The position numbers and the translations under genes were made by a program. A DNA stretch of 64,000 bases from Paenibacillus sp. MMS18-CY102 (GTDB lineage: Bacteria > Bacillota > Bacilli > Paenibacillales > Paenibacillaceae), in contig NZ_WSTC01000024.1 in assembly GCF_009789195.1 (NCBI RefSeq), positions 28,621 to 92,620 of the forward strand, given 5' to 3'. Under the pieces are notes generated by a model that worked only from the letters and a program-made list of their open reading frames with translations, was not told the origin of the DNA and did not search any database. Below, in pieces: positions 44,060 through 53,718 of this stretch (the first letter of the stretch is position 1; each line of letters starts with the position of its first letter).

Positions 44060-44183
44060 GCTTATGCCACGCTCCAATTGTAATGATTTTCCCCATACTA
44101 TCATTTTTGCAGCTGCGCCAACAAGTTCGCCAGCAACATCTGGTATACTGAAGAGACGATCTAATCATCGGGAGGGTTTCACA

Positions 44184-45143
44184 ATGAGCCAAAAATTAAT
44201 GATTGTCATGGGCGGCCTATCGCCAGACGAGCAATCCCGTGTTCGGGAAGCGGCCGCGGGCTGGGATGTACGCTTCGGCAAAGTAAAGGAGCTGGACAGC
44301 CAGCTATTCCGCGAAGCGGAAGTCGTCGTCGGCTGGAGCCCCGCAATTGTGACCGACGGGCTGCTGCCAGAATCCAAGCTGCGTTGGGTGCAGTCTTGGT
44401 CCGCTGGGGTGGACAAGCTTCCGCTTGCCAAGCTCGAAGCCAGAGGCATTATGCTGACGGACGCTAGCGGCGTTCACCCGCCTCAGGTATCCGAAACCGC
44501 ACTGGCTATGATGCTCGGATTTACGCGCCAGATCCATACTGCTGTCCGTAATCAAGGGCAACGCCTGTGGAACCCAAAAGGCCATTTTGGCGAAATCCAT
44601 CATAAAACGATCGGCATTATCGGCGCAGGCGAAATCGGCTCTGAGCTGGCGCGGCTAGCGCGTGCTTTCGGCATGAAAACGCTCGGTGTCCGGCGCTCAG
44701 GCCGTCCTGCTGACGGCTTCGACGAGATGCATGATATGTCGGGCTTAAACGATGTGCTGGCGGCCAGCGACTTCGTCGTGAACATTTTGCCGCTGACGGA
44801 AGAGACGTTCGGGTTGTTTAATGCTGCTGCATTCGCCCAAATGAAGCCTTCCGCGTTCTTCGTCAACATTGGGCGCGGCCCATCCGTCGTCACCGGCGAT
44901 CTCGTGCAAGCGCTCCAGAACGGCATCATCGCTGGCGCAGGGCTCGATGTAACCGAGCCTGAACCGCTTCCCGAGGACCACCCGTTATGGGCGCTGGACA
45001 ATGTCATTCTCACTCCGCATACGGCCGGCCAGACCGACCGTTACAGCGAGCGGGTAACAGAGCTTTTCATTCACAACTTGGCCGCGTATCTTAAGGATGG
45101 CCGCCCGAGCAAAAATCTCGTTGACTATCACGCCAAATATTAA
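44184..45143 (+). CDS. D-2-hydroxyacid dehydrogenase family protein
   Basis: 319 residues. Rossmann NAD site GIIGAGEIGSELARLARAFG. Catalytic Arg in NIGRGPSV, Glu in GLDVTEPEPLPEDHPLW and His in ILTPHTAGQ. The N-terminal substrate domain has WVQSWSAGVDKLPL. It reduces a 2-oxoacid or oxidises a D-2-hydroxyacid; the substrate cannot be read from sequence. ATG 44184 has GGGAGGG upstream; the ORF extends further 5' only in noise. Confidence 0.92.
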   Translation: MSQKLMIVMGGLSPDEQSRVREAAAGWDVRFGKVKELDSQLFREAEVVVGWSPAIVTDGLLPESKLRWVQSWSAGVDKLPLAKLEARGIMLTDASGVHPPQVSETALAMMLGFTRQIHTAVRNQGQRLWNPKGHFGEIHHKTIGIIGAGEIGSELARLARAFGMKTLGVRRSGRPADGFDEMHDMSGLNDVLAASDFVVNILPLTEETFGLFNAAAFAQMKPSAFFVNIGRGPSVVTGDLVQALQNGIIAGAGLDVTEPEPLPEDHPLWALDNVILTPHTAGQTDRYSERVTELFIHNLAAYLKDGRPSKNLVDYHAKY

Positions 45144-45168
45144 CCTTTATGCAGAGGAGCATTCCGCC

Positions 45169-45384
45169 TTGTCTATTAATCGCCGGCTCTATACCGATCC
45201 CGATTTTCAAGAAGCGCTGGATCGCCAGATCAAACTGCGCGTATTCCGCGACGATCATATGATTGAGAATGGCGGCACGCTCGTACGATTCGATGACAAC
45301 ACTGTCGTCATTCAATCGAGCGTCAGCGATCTCGCCTACTATACACGTTCGGAATGCGAGTTTTTCGAGCTTCGCAAACGATAA
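45169..45384 (+). CDS. Small hypothetical protein
   Basis: 71 residues from a TTG preceded by AGAGGAG: a charged, soluble protein (RRLYTDPDFQEALDRQIKLR; GGTLVRFDDNTVVIQSSVSD). It begins 25 bp after the dehydrogenase stop, so probably the same transcript, and is followed by a strong terminator. Family not recognised. Confidence 0.7.
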   Translation: MSINRRLYTDPDFQEALDRQIKLRVFRDDHMIENGGTLVRFDDNTVVIQSSVSDLAYYTRSECEFFELRKR

Positions 45385-45390
45385 GGAACA

Positions 45391-45442
45391 CAACAAACCC
45401 GCCGCTCGGTTGATGGATAACCAAAACGGCGGGTTTGTTTTT
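45391..45442 (+). terminator. Terminator of dehydrogenase operon
   Basis: AACAAACCCGCCG ... CGGCGGGTTTGTTTTT, seven bases past the small ORF stop. Confidence 0.88.
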
Positions 45443-45458
45443 GCACACTGCTGTTGTT

Positions 45459-45728
45459 CTAAATTGAACCTAAAATGACAGGCGTTGCAACTAACGAGAT
45501 CAAGCACATAAATATGCTGCTCCAAGCGTCAACGGCATGGCTTTTCCTCGATATGGCAACCACATAAATATAAACGACAATAATCATCACCGCGGCAATA
45601 CTGCTAGCAAATGTACCCTCGGCCGCTACTCTTCCATGTCTGCCAAAACTCATTATACGGTATAAATAGAACAAAGAAATTCCCGAAGTGACACTCAACA
45701 GATAAATTAAAAAACCTCTCTTTGTCAT
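45459..45728 (-). CDS. Small integral membrane protein
   Basis: 89 residues with about three hydrophobic segments (LIYLLSVTSGISLFYLY; SIAAVMIIVVYIYVVAI; IFMCLISLVATPVILGSI). ATG 45728 has GAGG upstream. Lower GC than its neighbours. Unknown family. The 197 bp upstream, to the end of the next gene, hold nothing identifiable. Confidence 0.65.
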   Translation of the reverse strand: MTKRGFLIYLLSVTSGISLFYLYRIMSFGRHGRVAAEGTFASSIAAVMIIVVYIYVVAISRKSHAVDAWSSIFMCLISLVATPVILGSI

Positions 45729-45931
45729 ATTCACACCTCAACCTGCATTGCATTAATGTTCACAGAATACTACAGCGCTTAGGCGAATCGTGTCGAAATA
45801 TGTCGAAAGTATTCATTTTTTAACATAACTTTAGGTTTCTTCCGTAAGCACAAGAAAGCGTAGAATCCCATGCTGCGTGAGACGTTACGCCGTTGCGTTT
45901 TGTTCCAAAATGTTATTCTAACAGCCCGTGG

Positions 45932-46792
45932 TCAACGATTGAGATTTGTACGTTCGCAATGTATAGGCTGCAAGAATGTCGTAATTCCCGTGTTGATCTT
46001 CCACTCGTAATCTCCAGCCGAGAGCTGATCCGAGACTTGTCCCTCAAGCAGCCACTCTCCCTCTTTCACCGAAACGGGCTGCACCCAAAGGGTTGAATTG
46101 CCTTTCATCAGCGCAACTGTTACTTGACCTGTACGAGCCCCGTGTCCACGTATCGTGAATGGCCCGCCAATTGGCAGCTGTGAAGGCGCTTCGTATGGGT
46201 TTACGTTCGGCATCCAATCCAAGTAACCCTTATTAACGAAAGCATAGAGCGTATCCGATTGTGCAAAATACGGCTCGCCTTCGGTTCCCTCGATCCAGAC
46301 ACGACTGTCGACTGGCTTGCACGACGTCCTCGTGTTGCCTTTCGCGTCCTTGCTGCTGTCGCATGTCCAAGCCGGACGAATTACGATCTTGCGTTCTGGG
46401 CTAAACTCGATGTTCACCGCCATGCTTCGGCCATGCAGGGGAGCGCTTAAGCCTTTACCGTCCACCCGCTTCGCTTGCTCCACCCATTGCAAAAGCTGGC
46501 TGATGCGTGTATCGTCCCGGCCACCAATTAAAGGGCTGCTCACATATTGGGACGGGATCGGCCAAGACATGTAGACCCATTGTACGCCTGATGGCGAAAT
46601 GGCTGGTGATCCATTAGCATTAGCTGCTAATGGTGAAGTAACCGTTGTTACAACAGTTCCCTCAGACGGCTGTATAAGCTGTGGCTTTACTGGCGAAGAA
46701 GTGATGTGAGTATCCTCAGTTGGCTGGCTACAGCCGCTTAACATCCATATTCCGGCCAGCATCACGGCTGCCCAAGACTTCCATTTTTTCAT
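45932..46792 (-). CDS. Hypothetical lipoprotein with Gmad2-like C-terminal region
   Basis: 286 residues. Lipobox LSGC (VMLAGIWMLSGC), a Thr/Ser/Pro-rich linker (TSSPVKPQLIQPSEG), then a domain starting GVQWVYMSWPIPSQYVSS. The C-terminal ~90 residues (PIGGPFTIRGHGARTGQVTVAL; PVSVKEGEWLLEGQVSDQLS) resemble the Ig-like Gmad2 fold of Bacillus surface proteins; this is tentative. ATG 46792 follows AGGAGGGG. Cell-surface location is supported, function unknown. Confidence 0.78.
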   Translation of the reverse strand: MKKWKSWAAVMLAGIWMLSGCSQPTEDTHITSSPVKPQLIQPSEGTVVTTVTSPLAANANGSPAISPSGVQWVYMSWPIPSQYVSSPLIGGRDDTRISQLLQWVEQAKRVDGKGLSAPLHGRSMAVNIEFSPERKIVIRPAWTCDSSKDAKGNTRTSCKPVDSRVWIEGTEGEPYFAQSDTLYAFVNKGYLDWMPNVNPYEAPSQLPIGGPFTIRGHGARTGQVTVALMKGNSTLWVQPVSVKEGEWLLEGQVSDQLSAGDYEWKINTGITTFLQPIHCERTNLNR

Positions 46793-46906
46793 ATTCGCCC
46801 CTCCTATCTGACTATTTGGACGGAACGGGGCATTGAAATGTTTCTCTGCAATTGCATGCATGTGTGGTGCCCTCGCAATCTTGAAAATAAATATATAAAC
46901 GCACAT

Positions 46907-46951
46907 ATAAAAAAACCTCGTATCTCAGCCAATCCTGCTGAAATACGAGGT
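46907..46951 (-). terminator. ABC-F gene terminator
   Basis: On the minus strand, AACCTCGTATTTCAGC ... GCTGAGATACGAGGTT is followed by a T run, 16 bp past the stop. Confidence 0.88.
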
Positions 46952-46966
46952 TTAACCATCACATAT

Positions 46967-48949
46967 TTACTTCTTCTTCTGCGCCTCGATCTGCTCAGCT
47001 AGCTCATTCAAGTACGTCCAGCGCTCCATCAGCTCTTCAAGCTTCGCCTCTAATTGCCCTTGCTCCGCGATCAACTGCTGGAGCAGCATGGAATCGCTGC
47101 CTGAGGCATCCATCTGCTCGGCCACCTTGGCCAGCGCCTCCTCCGTCTCAGCGATCCGCTCGTCGATCGACTCAAAATCCTTCTGCTCGTTATACGACAT
47201 CCGCAAGCTCTTCTGGCGTCCGGTATCATCAGCAGAGGTTGACGGCGCTGTTGCTGCCGCGGCACTTGCTCCCGGTCCAGGCGATTTCCCAGCTGCACCG
47301 CTCTTGCCCGCACCGCTGCCTGCAGCTCCGCCCTCTGAGGAGCCGTCGCCGCGTCCGCGCGTCCGCTCTTCATACTCCGAATAGTTGCCCGCATGGATCG
47401 CGACTTCTTCTGTGCCTTCGAATGTAAACAGCCGATCAACCGTCCGGTCGAGGAAATAACGGTCATGGGAGACGACGAAGACGACGCCTGGGAAGTCTTC
47501 AAGGTACTCCTCTAATACAGACAAGGTTGCGATGTCCAGATCATTCGTCGGCTCGTCGAGCAGCAGAACGTTCGGCGCTTCCATCAGCACGCGAAGCAGC
47601 TGCAGCCTGCGCTTCTCGCCGCCGGACAGCCGACCGATCAGCGTCCATTGCATCGTTGGCGGAAATAGGAATCGCTCCAGCATCTGCGTAGCCGAGACGC
47701 TGCTTCCGTCGGCTGTCTTGACCTGTTCCGCTCCTTCGCGAATGTACTCGATGACGCGCAGCGACTCATCCATCTCTTCATGTTCCTGAGAGAACCAGCC
47801 GACGCGCACCGTTGGACCGATTTCCGCTTTCCCTTCACTCGGCTCCAGACGGTCCCCAATGATCTTGAGCAAGGTCGATTTGCCGCTGCCGTTACGGCCG
47901 ACGATCCCGACGCGATCCTCTGGCACCGCCATGTAGCTGAAGTTGCGGAATAGCATCCGCTCACCGAAGCAATGCCCTACATCCTCCAGCTCGACAATTT
48001 TACGGCCCAGCCGTGCCGATGCAACGGAGACGTCCATTTTGCCAGCCGCTTGTCCCGACCCTTGTGCCTTCAGCTTCTCGAACCGTTCAATCCGCGCTTT
48101 CTGCTTGGTCGAGCGCGCTTTCGCACCGCGGCGAATCCAAGCCAGCTCGTTGCGCAGCAAGTTTTGCCGCTTGGATTCCGATGCCGCCTCCCGCTCCTCA
48201 CGTTCGAGCTTCAGCTCCAAAAACCGGCTGTAGTTCGCTTCATAGAAGTAAGCACGTCCGCGATCCAGCTCCAGCACGCGATTGGCTACACGGTCGAGGA
48301 AGTAGCGATCATGCGTAATCATGAGCAGCGCGCCGCGCCGCTTTTGCAGCATCGCTTCAAGCCAAGCGACCGACTCGTTATCAATATGGTTGGTCGGCTC
48401 ATCGAGAATGAGCAAATCTGAAGGCTGCACGAGCGCCGCCGCCATTGCCGCGCGTTTGCGCTGGCCGCCTGAGAGTACGCCCATCCGAACGCCAAAATCA
48501 TGCAAACCGAGCTTGGACAGCGCGGCTTTCGCGTCATTTTCCAGCTGCCAAGCGTTCAGCTCATCCATCTTGGCATTCACTTCCACGAGCTTCTGTTGAA
48601 GTTTCCCGTCGCTCGGATTAAGCTCCAGCGCCAGCAGCGCCTCATGATAAGCGCGAACAGCCGCCATCTCTGGCGAAGCGCCGCCGAGCGCATGCTCCAA
48701 AATCGTTTCCTCTGGATCGTACGCCGGATTTTGCGCGAGCATCCGAATCGTCGCCTTCCCCGAAATCGAGACCTTGCCCGAATCGGGTGGTTCAAGGTCT
48801 GCTATTACTTTCAACAGTGTCGATTTGCCCGTTCCGTTAACGCCGATAATTCCGATTTTGTCCCCTTCGGCGACGCCGAACGAGATATCCTCGAACAGTA
48901 TTTTTTCACCATAGGTTTTGGTCAAATTCTCGACTGATAAGATATGCAT
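46967..48949 (-). CDS. ABC-F ATPase (YfmR/Uup type)
   Basis: 660 residues, two ABC domains in one chain and no membrane part. The first has Walker A GVNGTGKST, signature LSGGQRKRAAMAAAL and Walker B LLILDEPTNHID. The second has GRNGSGKST, LSGGEKRRLQLLR and LLLDEPTNDLD. A linker of charged helices lies between. A low-complexity Gly/Ala/Ser stretch (~545-590) precedes a C-terminal coiled coil (IDERIAETEEALAKVAEQMD...). ABC-F proteins act on the ribosome; YfmR helps translation of difficult sequences. No resistance-type motif was identified. The ribosome site is weak (AAAAGAG). Confidence 0.9.
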   Translation of the reverse strand: MHILSVENLTKTYGEKILFEDISFGVAEGDKIGIIGVNGTGKSTLLKVIADLEPPDSGKVSISGKATIRMLAQNPAYDPEETILEHALGGASPEMAAVRAYHEALLALELNPSDGKLQQKLVEVNAKMDELNAWQLENDAKAALSKLGLHDFGVRMGVLSGGQRKRAAMAAALVQPSDLLILDEPTNHIDNESVAWLEAMLQKRRGALLMITHDRYFLDRVANRVLELDRGRAYFYEANYSRFLELKLEREEREAASESKRQNLLRNELAWIRRGAKARSTKQKARIERFEKLKAQGSGQAAGKMDVSVASARLGRKIVELEDVGHCFGERMLFRNFSYMAVPEDRVGIVGRNGSGKSTLLKIIGDRLEPSEGKAEIGPTVRVGWFSQEHEEMDESLRVIEYIREGAEQVKTADGSSVSATQMLERFLFPPTMQWTLIGRLSGGEKRRLQLLRVLMEAPNVLLLDEPTNDLDIATLSVLEEYLEDFPGVVFVVSHDRYFLDRTVDRLFTFEGTEEVAIHAGNYSEYEERTRGRGDGSSEGGAAGSGAGKSGAAGKSPGPGASAAAATAPSTSADDTGRQKSLRMSYNEQKDFESIDERIAETEEALAKVAEQMDASGSDSMLLQQLIAEQGQLEAKLEELMERWTYLNELAEQIEAQKKK

Positions 48950-49144
48950 CGCGTATTCACACTCTTTTCCCGGTTATCCGTCATCATCCCCTTATTATAG
49001 CACACGATTTCAGCGATGCGCCCACAGGCCCCAAGCAGCGCATAAACATCCATCCAGCAGGACTGCCGCGCTATTGCTATTGTCAGATGCGAGGCGTATC
49101 TTAGATATTGTTATTTCTATCCACCCAATTAAATGGAGGTACCG

Positions 49145-49873
49145 ATGAATTATTCCTATCAGCGTATCCTGTTGCTCGTTCTGATGCTCCTTGGTTTGCT
49201 CGCAGTTACGGCCAGTTGTGCCCAAGGTGAAGCGCATCTTCGCATAAAAGCAAATGGCACGGGAGACCTCGCCCTCACGATAGCGCTCAATAGCAAGGCG
49301 CTAACCGCCATTGGCGGAAGCGACGTGCTAGAGAAAATAGGCGAGAAGCTCGCCAAGAGCGGCTTCGCGGTCGATCCCTTATCTGCCGATGGCGGACAAG
49401 CAAAGCTGCATGCTTCCAAGACGATTGATTTGAAAAAAGGAACGCCCATGCAGGTTCCCGGTGTCACCTTTACGCGGGAAACATCCAAAGGCGGATGGTT
49501 CACAACGGACGAGCACGTCATGATTGAGGCAGACTGGGGCAAACTGATGCCAGAGAAAGTGCAAGGCGAGGTCACGGACCGCCTGGCCGATCTGAACCCG
49601 CTAGTCCGCAAGCTGGTGCTGCGCCAGCTGCAATTCGATTTTAAGCTCACGATGCCTATTCGTGCGAAAGCCCACAACGCCGACGCTGTCGAGGATGGCG
49701 GCAAAACGCTGGTCTGGCATCTGTCGCTAACCGAACCGGACAAGTTCGATGTTACGGTCGGCGTGCCAAATGTGAAGGTGATCGCGATTGCGGCGGTTGC
49801 TGCACTCTTCGCCATCGGCGCACTCATCGCTTGGTGGCGCATCCGCCGCCGGAAGCGGCGGGAGCGTGTGTAA
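49145..49873 (+). CDS. DUF3153 (LppM-like) membrane-anchored protein
   Basis: 242 residues. Signal with a near-lipobox Cys (LLAVTASC), then HLRIKANGTGDLALTIALNS, typical of the DUF3153/LppM fold. One C-terminal membrane span (VIAIAAVAALFAIGALIAWW) is followed by a basic tail RIRRRKRRERV. Exposed outside, held at both ends. Function unknown. ATG 49145 has GGAGG close upstream (about five bases). Confidence 0.8.
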   Translation: MNYSYQRILLLVLMLLGLLAVTASCAQGEAHLRIKANGTGDLALTIALNSKALTAIGGSDVLEKIGEKLAKSGFAVDPLSADGGQAKLHASKTIDLKKGTPMQVPGVTFTRETSKGGWFTTDEHVMIEADWGKLMPEKVQGEVTDRLADLNPLVRKLVLRQLQFDFKLTMPIRAKAHNADAVEDGGKTLVWHLSLTEPDKFDVTVGVPNVKVIAIAAVAALFAIGALIAWWRIRRRKRRERV

Positions 49874-50059
49874 CGGCAAGGGTCAGACGCCGGGCAAGGT
49901 TGAGCTCCCGCTAGAGTGCCGGTTCGGCACCAGCTCGGGCACCGGGGTGGTGCTGGACCAAGTGCCGGCTAGGGTGCAGTTCGGCAATGGGGCGGATACC
50001 GGCTTGAGCGCCGGGTGGGCACCCGCTTGGGTACTGGCCCGGCAATAGGCACAGGCTCC

Positions 50060-50254
50060 CATTGTAAAACGTACAATGGGATCGCACAGCCCACCGAAGC
50101 AGGAGCGCGCCATTGCAGATCATACAATGAGCAATCCCCTTTTAACGCCTAAAACCCGCATATCGTGAACAAAACGGCTGTTCCATTGCGCAAACTGCAA
50201 TGAGACAGCCGTTTTTGAGGTCCAGCATGCCTGCTCATTGCACGAAACGCAATG
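50060..50254. repeat. Four-palindrome intergenic repeat, family B, copy 2
   Basis: 19-bp units start at 50060, 50111, 50184 and 50236 (spacings 51, 73, 52), matching copy 1 within one base. The central spacers of both copies share a TTTTA-CG-TAAAAC-like core. It fills most of the gap between the convergent DUF3153 and fumC genes. The GC-rich bases at 49874-50059 hold no supported gene. Confidence 0.8.
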
Positions 50255-50298
50255 GCGGCTGCTTGGCGCTTATGTTTGCGTTGAAAGCCACTCCGGCA

Positions 50299-51687
50299 CT
50301 ATGCGTTTGGCCCTACCATTTGTTCCGGCCGCACATAAGTGTCGAACTGTTCACCCGTGAGCAGCCCGCTGCTCACGGCCGCTTCGCGAAGCGTCGTGCC
50401 TTCCTTATGCGCCTTCTTCGCGATTGCCGCGGCGTTCTCATAGCCTATGTGTGGATTCAGCGCCGTCACCAGCATGAGCGATTGCTCGACATTGCGGCGA
50501 ATGGCCGTTTCATTTGGCTCAATGCCAATCACACAATGCTCGTTGAACGATCGCATCGCGTCAGCAAGCAGCCGGACCGAATGCAGGAAATTATAGATGA
50601 TAACCGGCTTATATACATTTAGCTCAAAATTGCCCTGGCTCGCCGCGACGCCAATCGCCGTATCATTGCCCATTACCTGGCAGGCAACCATCGTCAGCGC
50701 TTCGCACTGTGTCGGATTGACCTTGCCCGGCATAATCGAGCTGCCCGGCTCGTTCTCTGGAATCGTCAGCTCCCCGATGCCGCTGCGTGGACCACTCGCC
50801 AGCCAGCGCACATCATTGGCGATTTTCATCAAGTTTGCCGCTAGCGCCTTAATCGCCCCATGCACGAATACGATCGCATCATGGCTCGTTAACGCGTGGA
50901 ACTTGTTCGGCGCCGTGACGAAAGACTTGCCCGTCAATGCACTTGCCTTCTCGGCGACGAGCGCCGCAAAGCTAGGATGCGCGTTAATGCCTGTGCCAAC
51001 AGCGGTGCCGCCGAGCGCCAACCCCCGCAATGCTGGAAGGCTAGCGCGCAGCATGCCCTCAGCCTCGGTTAGCATCGCATGCCAACCGCTTACTTCTTGG
51101 CCAAGCGTTAGCGGCGTCGCATCCTGCAGATGCGTCCGGCCTATTTTGACAATGCCCCGGAATCTCTCCGCCTTATCCGCCAATGTACGGCTGAGCTCAG
51201 CCAGCGCCGGCAGCAGCTGGTCCTCGACCGCCATCACGCCCGCTATGTGCATGGCTGCTGGGAATGTGTCATTGGAGCTCTGGGACCGATTCACATCATC
51301 ATTCGGATGAATGCGTAGCGCACTGCCCTGCTGCTCCAGCCACTCGTTTGCCCGTCTAGCCACGACCTCATTCACATTCATATTCGTCTGCGTGCCGCTG
51401 CCGGTTTGCCAGACGACTAACGGAAATTGGCCATCCAGTTCGCCGCTTAATATATGATCAACCGCTATTCCGATCGCCTTGGCTTTCTCCGTTTCAAGTA
51501 CGCCAAGCGCCTCGTTCGTCTCCGCTGCCGCTTTCTTGACGACCGCCATTGCGCGTATGATCCCAATTGGCATGCGGTCTCCACCGATACGGAAATTTTC
51601 TAAGCTACGCTGGGTTTGGGCGCCCCATAGCTTGTCAGCCGCTACTCGAATCTCACCCATCGTGTCCTTCTCAATTCGGTATTCCAT
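50299..51687 (-). CDS. fumC: Fumarate hydratase, class II
   Basis: 462 residues, full length. It interconverts fumarate and malate in the TCA cycle. The superfamily signature [11 protein letters not shown] is present, with [13 protein letters not shown] and [16 protein letters not shown] (catalytic His region). ATG 51687 is eight bases after GGAGG and gives the family-typical [12 protein letters not shown]. Single gene. Confidence 0.97.
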   Translation of the reverse strand: MEYRIEKDTMGEIRVAADKLWGAQTQRSLENFRIGGDRMPIGIIRAMAVVKKAAAETNEALGVLETEKAKAIGIAVDHILSGELDGQFPLVVWQTGSGTQTNMNVNEVVARRANEWLEQQGSALRIHPNDDVNRSQSSNDTFPAAMHIAGVMAVEDQLLPALAELSRTLADKAERFRGIVKIGRTHLQDATPLTLGQEVSGWHAMLTEAEGMLRASLPALRGLALGGTAVGTGINAHPSFAALVAEKASALTGKSFVTAPNKFHALTSHDAIVFVHGAIKALAANLMKIANDVRWLASGPRSGIGELTIPENEPGSSIMPGKVNPTQCEALTMVACQVMGNDTAIGVAASQGNFELNVYKPVIIYNFLHSVRLLADAMRSFNEHCVIGIEPNETAIRRNVEQSLMLVTALNPHIGYENAAAIAKKAHKEGTTLREAAVSSGLLTGEQFDTYVRPEQMVGPNA

Positions 51688-51788
51688 CATTTTCGCCTCC
51701 AGAGCCTATCCTTTTATGCTGATTAACTTCCATTATGTTACCCAAATCCTTGCGATTGCGTTCAGGCGTTGCACCAACTCGTAGCATC

Positions 51789-51830
51789 AAAAAAATCGGA
51801 GCCCCTGCCGTTAAGCAAAGGCCTCCGATT
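51789..51830 (-). terminator. eda terminator
   Basis: On the minus strand, ATCGGAGGCC ... GGGGCTCCGAT is followed by seven T, 37 bp past the eda stop. Confidence 0.82.
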
Positions 51831-51866
51831 CAATGAGAATAAGACGCACTTGAGTCAAAATTACGT

Positions 51867-52532
51867 TTATGCTTTCGCGCTCCGATATGCTTCGATATAA
51901 GCAGCCGCTTTCCGTTCGATCGATGAATAATCGCCCGTCTGAACCGCTTCCTTCGTCAGGTCAGATCCAATGCCGACGGCAACGGCGCCAGCCTTGATCC
52001 AATCCTTCAAATTGTCGAGCGAAACGCCGCCAGTCGGCATCAAATTCGCCTGTGGCAGCGGGCCCTTGATCGCCGAAATAATGCTAGGCGAGAACAGGTT
52101 GCCAGGGAACAGCTTCACAACATCCACGCCAAGCTCCAATGCGCTTTGAATCTCATGGATCGTGACAGCGCCTGGCATAACCGGTACGCAGTAGCGGTTG
52201 CAAAGCTTAATTGTGCCTTCGTTAAAGCACGGCGCTACGACGAACTCCGCTCCCGCGAGAATTGCAGCCCGAGCCGTCTCAGGATCGAGCACTGTGCCAA
52301 CGCCGATAATAGCAAACTTGTCCGACGATGGATCAACTTCGCTTGAAAACTCGGCCGCAAGCTGTTCAATAGCCCGCAATGCAAAAGGAACCGTCATCGT
52401 AATCTCAATGGCTTTGATGCCGCCCTTGATCGCATGGCGCGCCATCTCCGCTACATCCTCAGCCGAATCCGCACGCAAGACGGCTACAACTCCTGCTTCT
52501 GTTAGCAACTGCGTCGTTCTTAGCTTTTTCAT
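51867..52532 (-). CDS. eda: KDPG/KHG aldolase (2-dehydro-3-deoxy-phosphogluconate aldolase)
   Basis: 221 residues, class I aldolase TIM barrel. Glu in AIEITMTVPF and Schiff-base Lys in VVKLFPG are present; NLMPTGGVSLDN binds phosphate. It cleaves KDPG to pyruvate and glyceraldehyde 3-phosphate, usually in uronate degradation in Bacilli. No kdgK or uronate genes are near, so this is a stand-alone copy. A 14-bp perfect dyad (52572-52585) lies 40 bp upstream. Confidence 0.92.
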   Translation of the reverse strand: MKKLRTTQLLTEAGVVAVLRADSAEDVAEMARHAIKGGIKAIEITMTVPFALRAIEQLAAEFSSEVDPSSDKFAIIGVGTVLDPETARAAILAGAEFVVAPCFNEGTIKLCNRYCVPVMPGAVTIHEIQSALELGVDVVKLFPGNLFSPSIISAIKGPLPQANLMPTGGVSLDNLKDWIKAGAVAVGIGSDLTKEAVQTGDYSSIERKAAAYIEAYRSAKA

Positions 52533-52571
52533 CCTTGATCACCTTATCTGAATTGATTTCCCGAAGGATAT

Positions 52572-52585
52572 TAACAACGTTGTTA
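52572..52585. promoter_or_regulatory. LacI-type operator-like dyad before eda
   Basis: TAACAAC|GTTGTTA, perfect and CG-centred, the usual form for LacI/GalR-family sites. The matching regulator is not in the window; KdgR is one candidate. Confidence 0.45.
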
Positions 52586-52637
52586 TTCTTTATCTTCCAT
52601 ACTAATCAGGAAGCAAGAGCCCGTCAATACTGGTTTG

Positions 52638-52676
52638 CAAAAACAAATAAGAGCGCCCCTGCGCGTTGGGGCGCTC
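52638..52676 (-). terminator. map terminator
   Basis: On the minus strand, GAGCGCCCC-AACGCGCA-GGGGCGCTC is followed by TTATTTGTTTTTG. Confidence 0.85.
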
Positions 52677-52686
52677 CGCCGTGCTG

Positions 52687-52824
52687 GGGCAGATAGGGCA
52701 GGTTTTCATGCCCTATTCCGCCGATTCGCCTGCCTGCGGGCAGATAGGGCAGGTTTCTATTCCCTATTCCGCCGATTCGCTTGCCTGCGGGCAGATCGAG
52801 CAGGTTTCTCTTCACCAATCCGTC
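52687..52824. repeat. 51-bp tandem repeats in the 3' end/3' UTR of map
   Basis: Unit starts (GGGCAGAT on the plus strand) recur at 52687, 52738 and 52789, a period of exactly 51 bp. The innermost unit overlaps the last codons of map. Each unit carries the small hairpin CTGCC-CGCA-GGCAG (one mismatch in the innermost copy) and they precede the map terminator. Confidence 0.8.
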
Positions 52825-53558
52825 AATATTACAGGCCCCTGCTCTGTTATCGCAATCGTATGCTCGAACATGGCGGATAAGGAGCCGTCCCGCGTTCGCG
52901 CGCTCCAGCCGTCCTGCCCGATGGACACCTCCGATGAACCTGTCGTTAAGATGGGCTCGATCGTAATGACCATTCCGGGCTTAAGCATAATTCCCTTGCC
53001 CTCACGCCCCCGGTTTTCTACCGCTGGCGACTCATGGATTTCGCGTCCGATGCCGTGGCCTACGAATCCGGTCACAACCGCGAATCCCGCCTCCTCCGCG
53101 CTTTTTTTCACCGCATGTCCGATGTCCCCTAGCCGCTTGCCCGGGACCGCCTGCGTAATCGCCCGATCCAGCGCCGCCCGCGTGGCCCGCAGCAGCCGTT
53201 TTGCCCGCGTTGATGTCCGCCCGATCGCGAACGTCCATGCCGAGTCTGCCTTCCATCCATCTACATCCGCCACCATATCGATCGTGACAATATCGCCCTC
53301 CTCCAGCGGCTCCGCATCCGGAAAACCGTGGCAGACGACGTCATTGACCGATGCACATATTGCGAATGGATAGCCCCGATACCCTTTTTGCGCTGGGGTA
53401 GCGCCACGCTCGCGCATAAGCCGTTCCACAAAACGATCGATCTCTAAGGTGGTTACGCCCGGCGCAATGCGGCTGGCGATGGCTCGGTGGCATTCTGCCA
53501 CAACGCGTCCTGCCTTAGCAATTCGGCGAATCTCCTCCGGCGACTTCCTTTCCACCAC
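52812..53558 (-). CDS. map: Methionine aminopeptidase, type I
   Basis: 248 residues. It removes the initiator methionine from nascent proteins. Metal ligands fall in VTIDMVADVDGWKADSAWTF (two Asp), GHGIGREIHE (His), MVITIEPI (Glu) and AMFEHTIAI (Glu). The GTG start follows GGGAG. Bacilli often have one map in the ribosomal protein region and a second elsewhere; this location suggests the second type. Its last codons merge into a tandem repeat. Confidence 0.94.
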   Translation of the reverse strand: MVERKSPEEIRRIAKAGRVVAECHRAIASRIAPGVTTLEIDRFVERLMRERGATPAQKGYRGYPFAICASVNDVVCHGFPDAEPLEEGDIVTIDMVADVDGWKADSAWTFAIGRTSTRAKRLLRATRAALDRAITQAVPGKRLGDIGHAVKKSAEEAGFAVVTGFVGHGIGREIHESPAVENRGREGKGIMLKPGMVITIEPILTTGSSEVSIGQDGWSARTRDGSLSAMFEHTIAITEQGPVILTDW

Positions 53559-53664
53559 GCGTCATCACTCCCGTCTTTCATATGCCTTAATTTATTCCGG
53601 CAGGAATAAAGTCAGAACACGTAAAGCAGGGCGTTGCCGCGCAAAAGTGTCGCAGCCATGCAAA

Positions 53665-53690
53665 CAGGCGACCGGTTGTCCCGGCCGCCT
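53665..53690 (-). terminator. Possible metQ terminator
   Basis: CAGGCGACCGG-TTGTC-CCGGCCGCCTG stem, with only TTTG beyond it on the minus strand. Weak. Confidence 0.45.
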
Positions 53691-53718
53691 GCTTGTAGCG
53701 CTCATAGCTCGCTCCACC

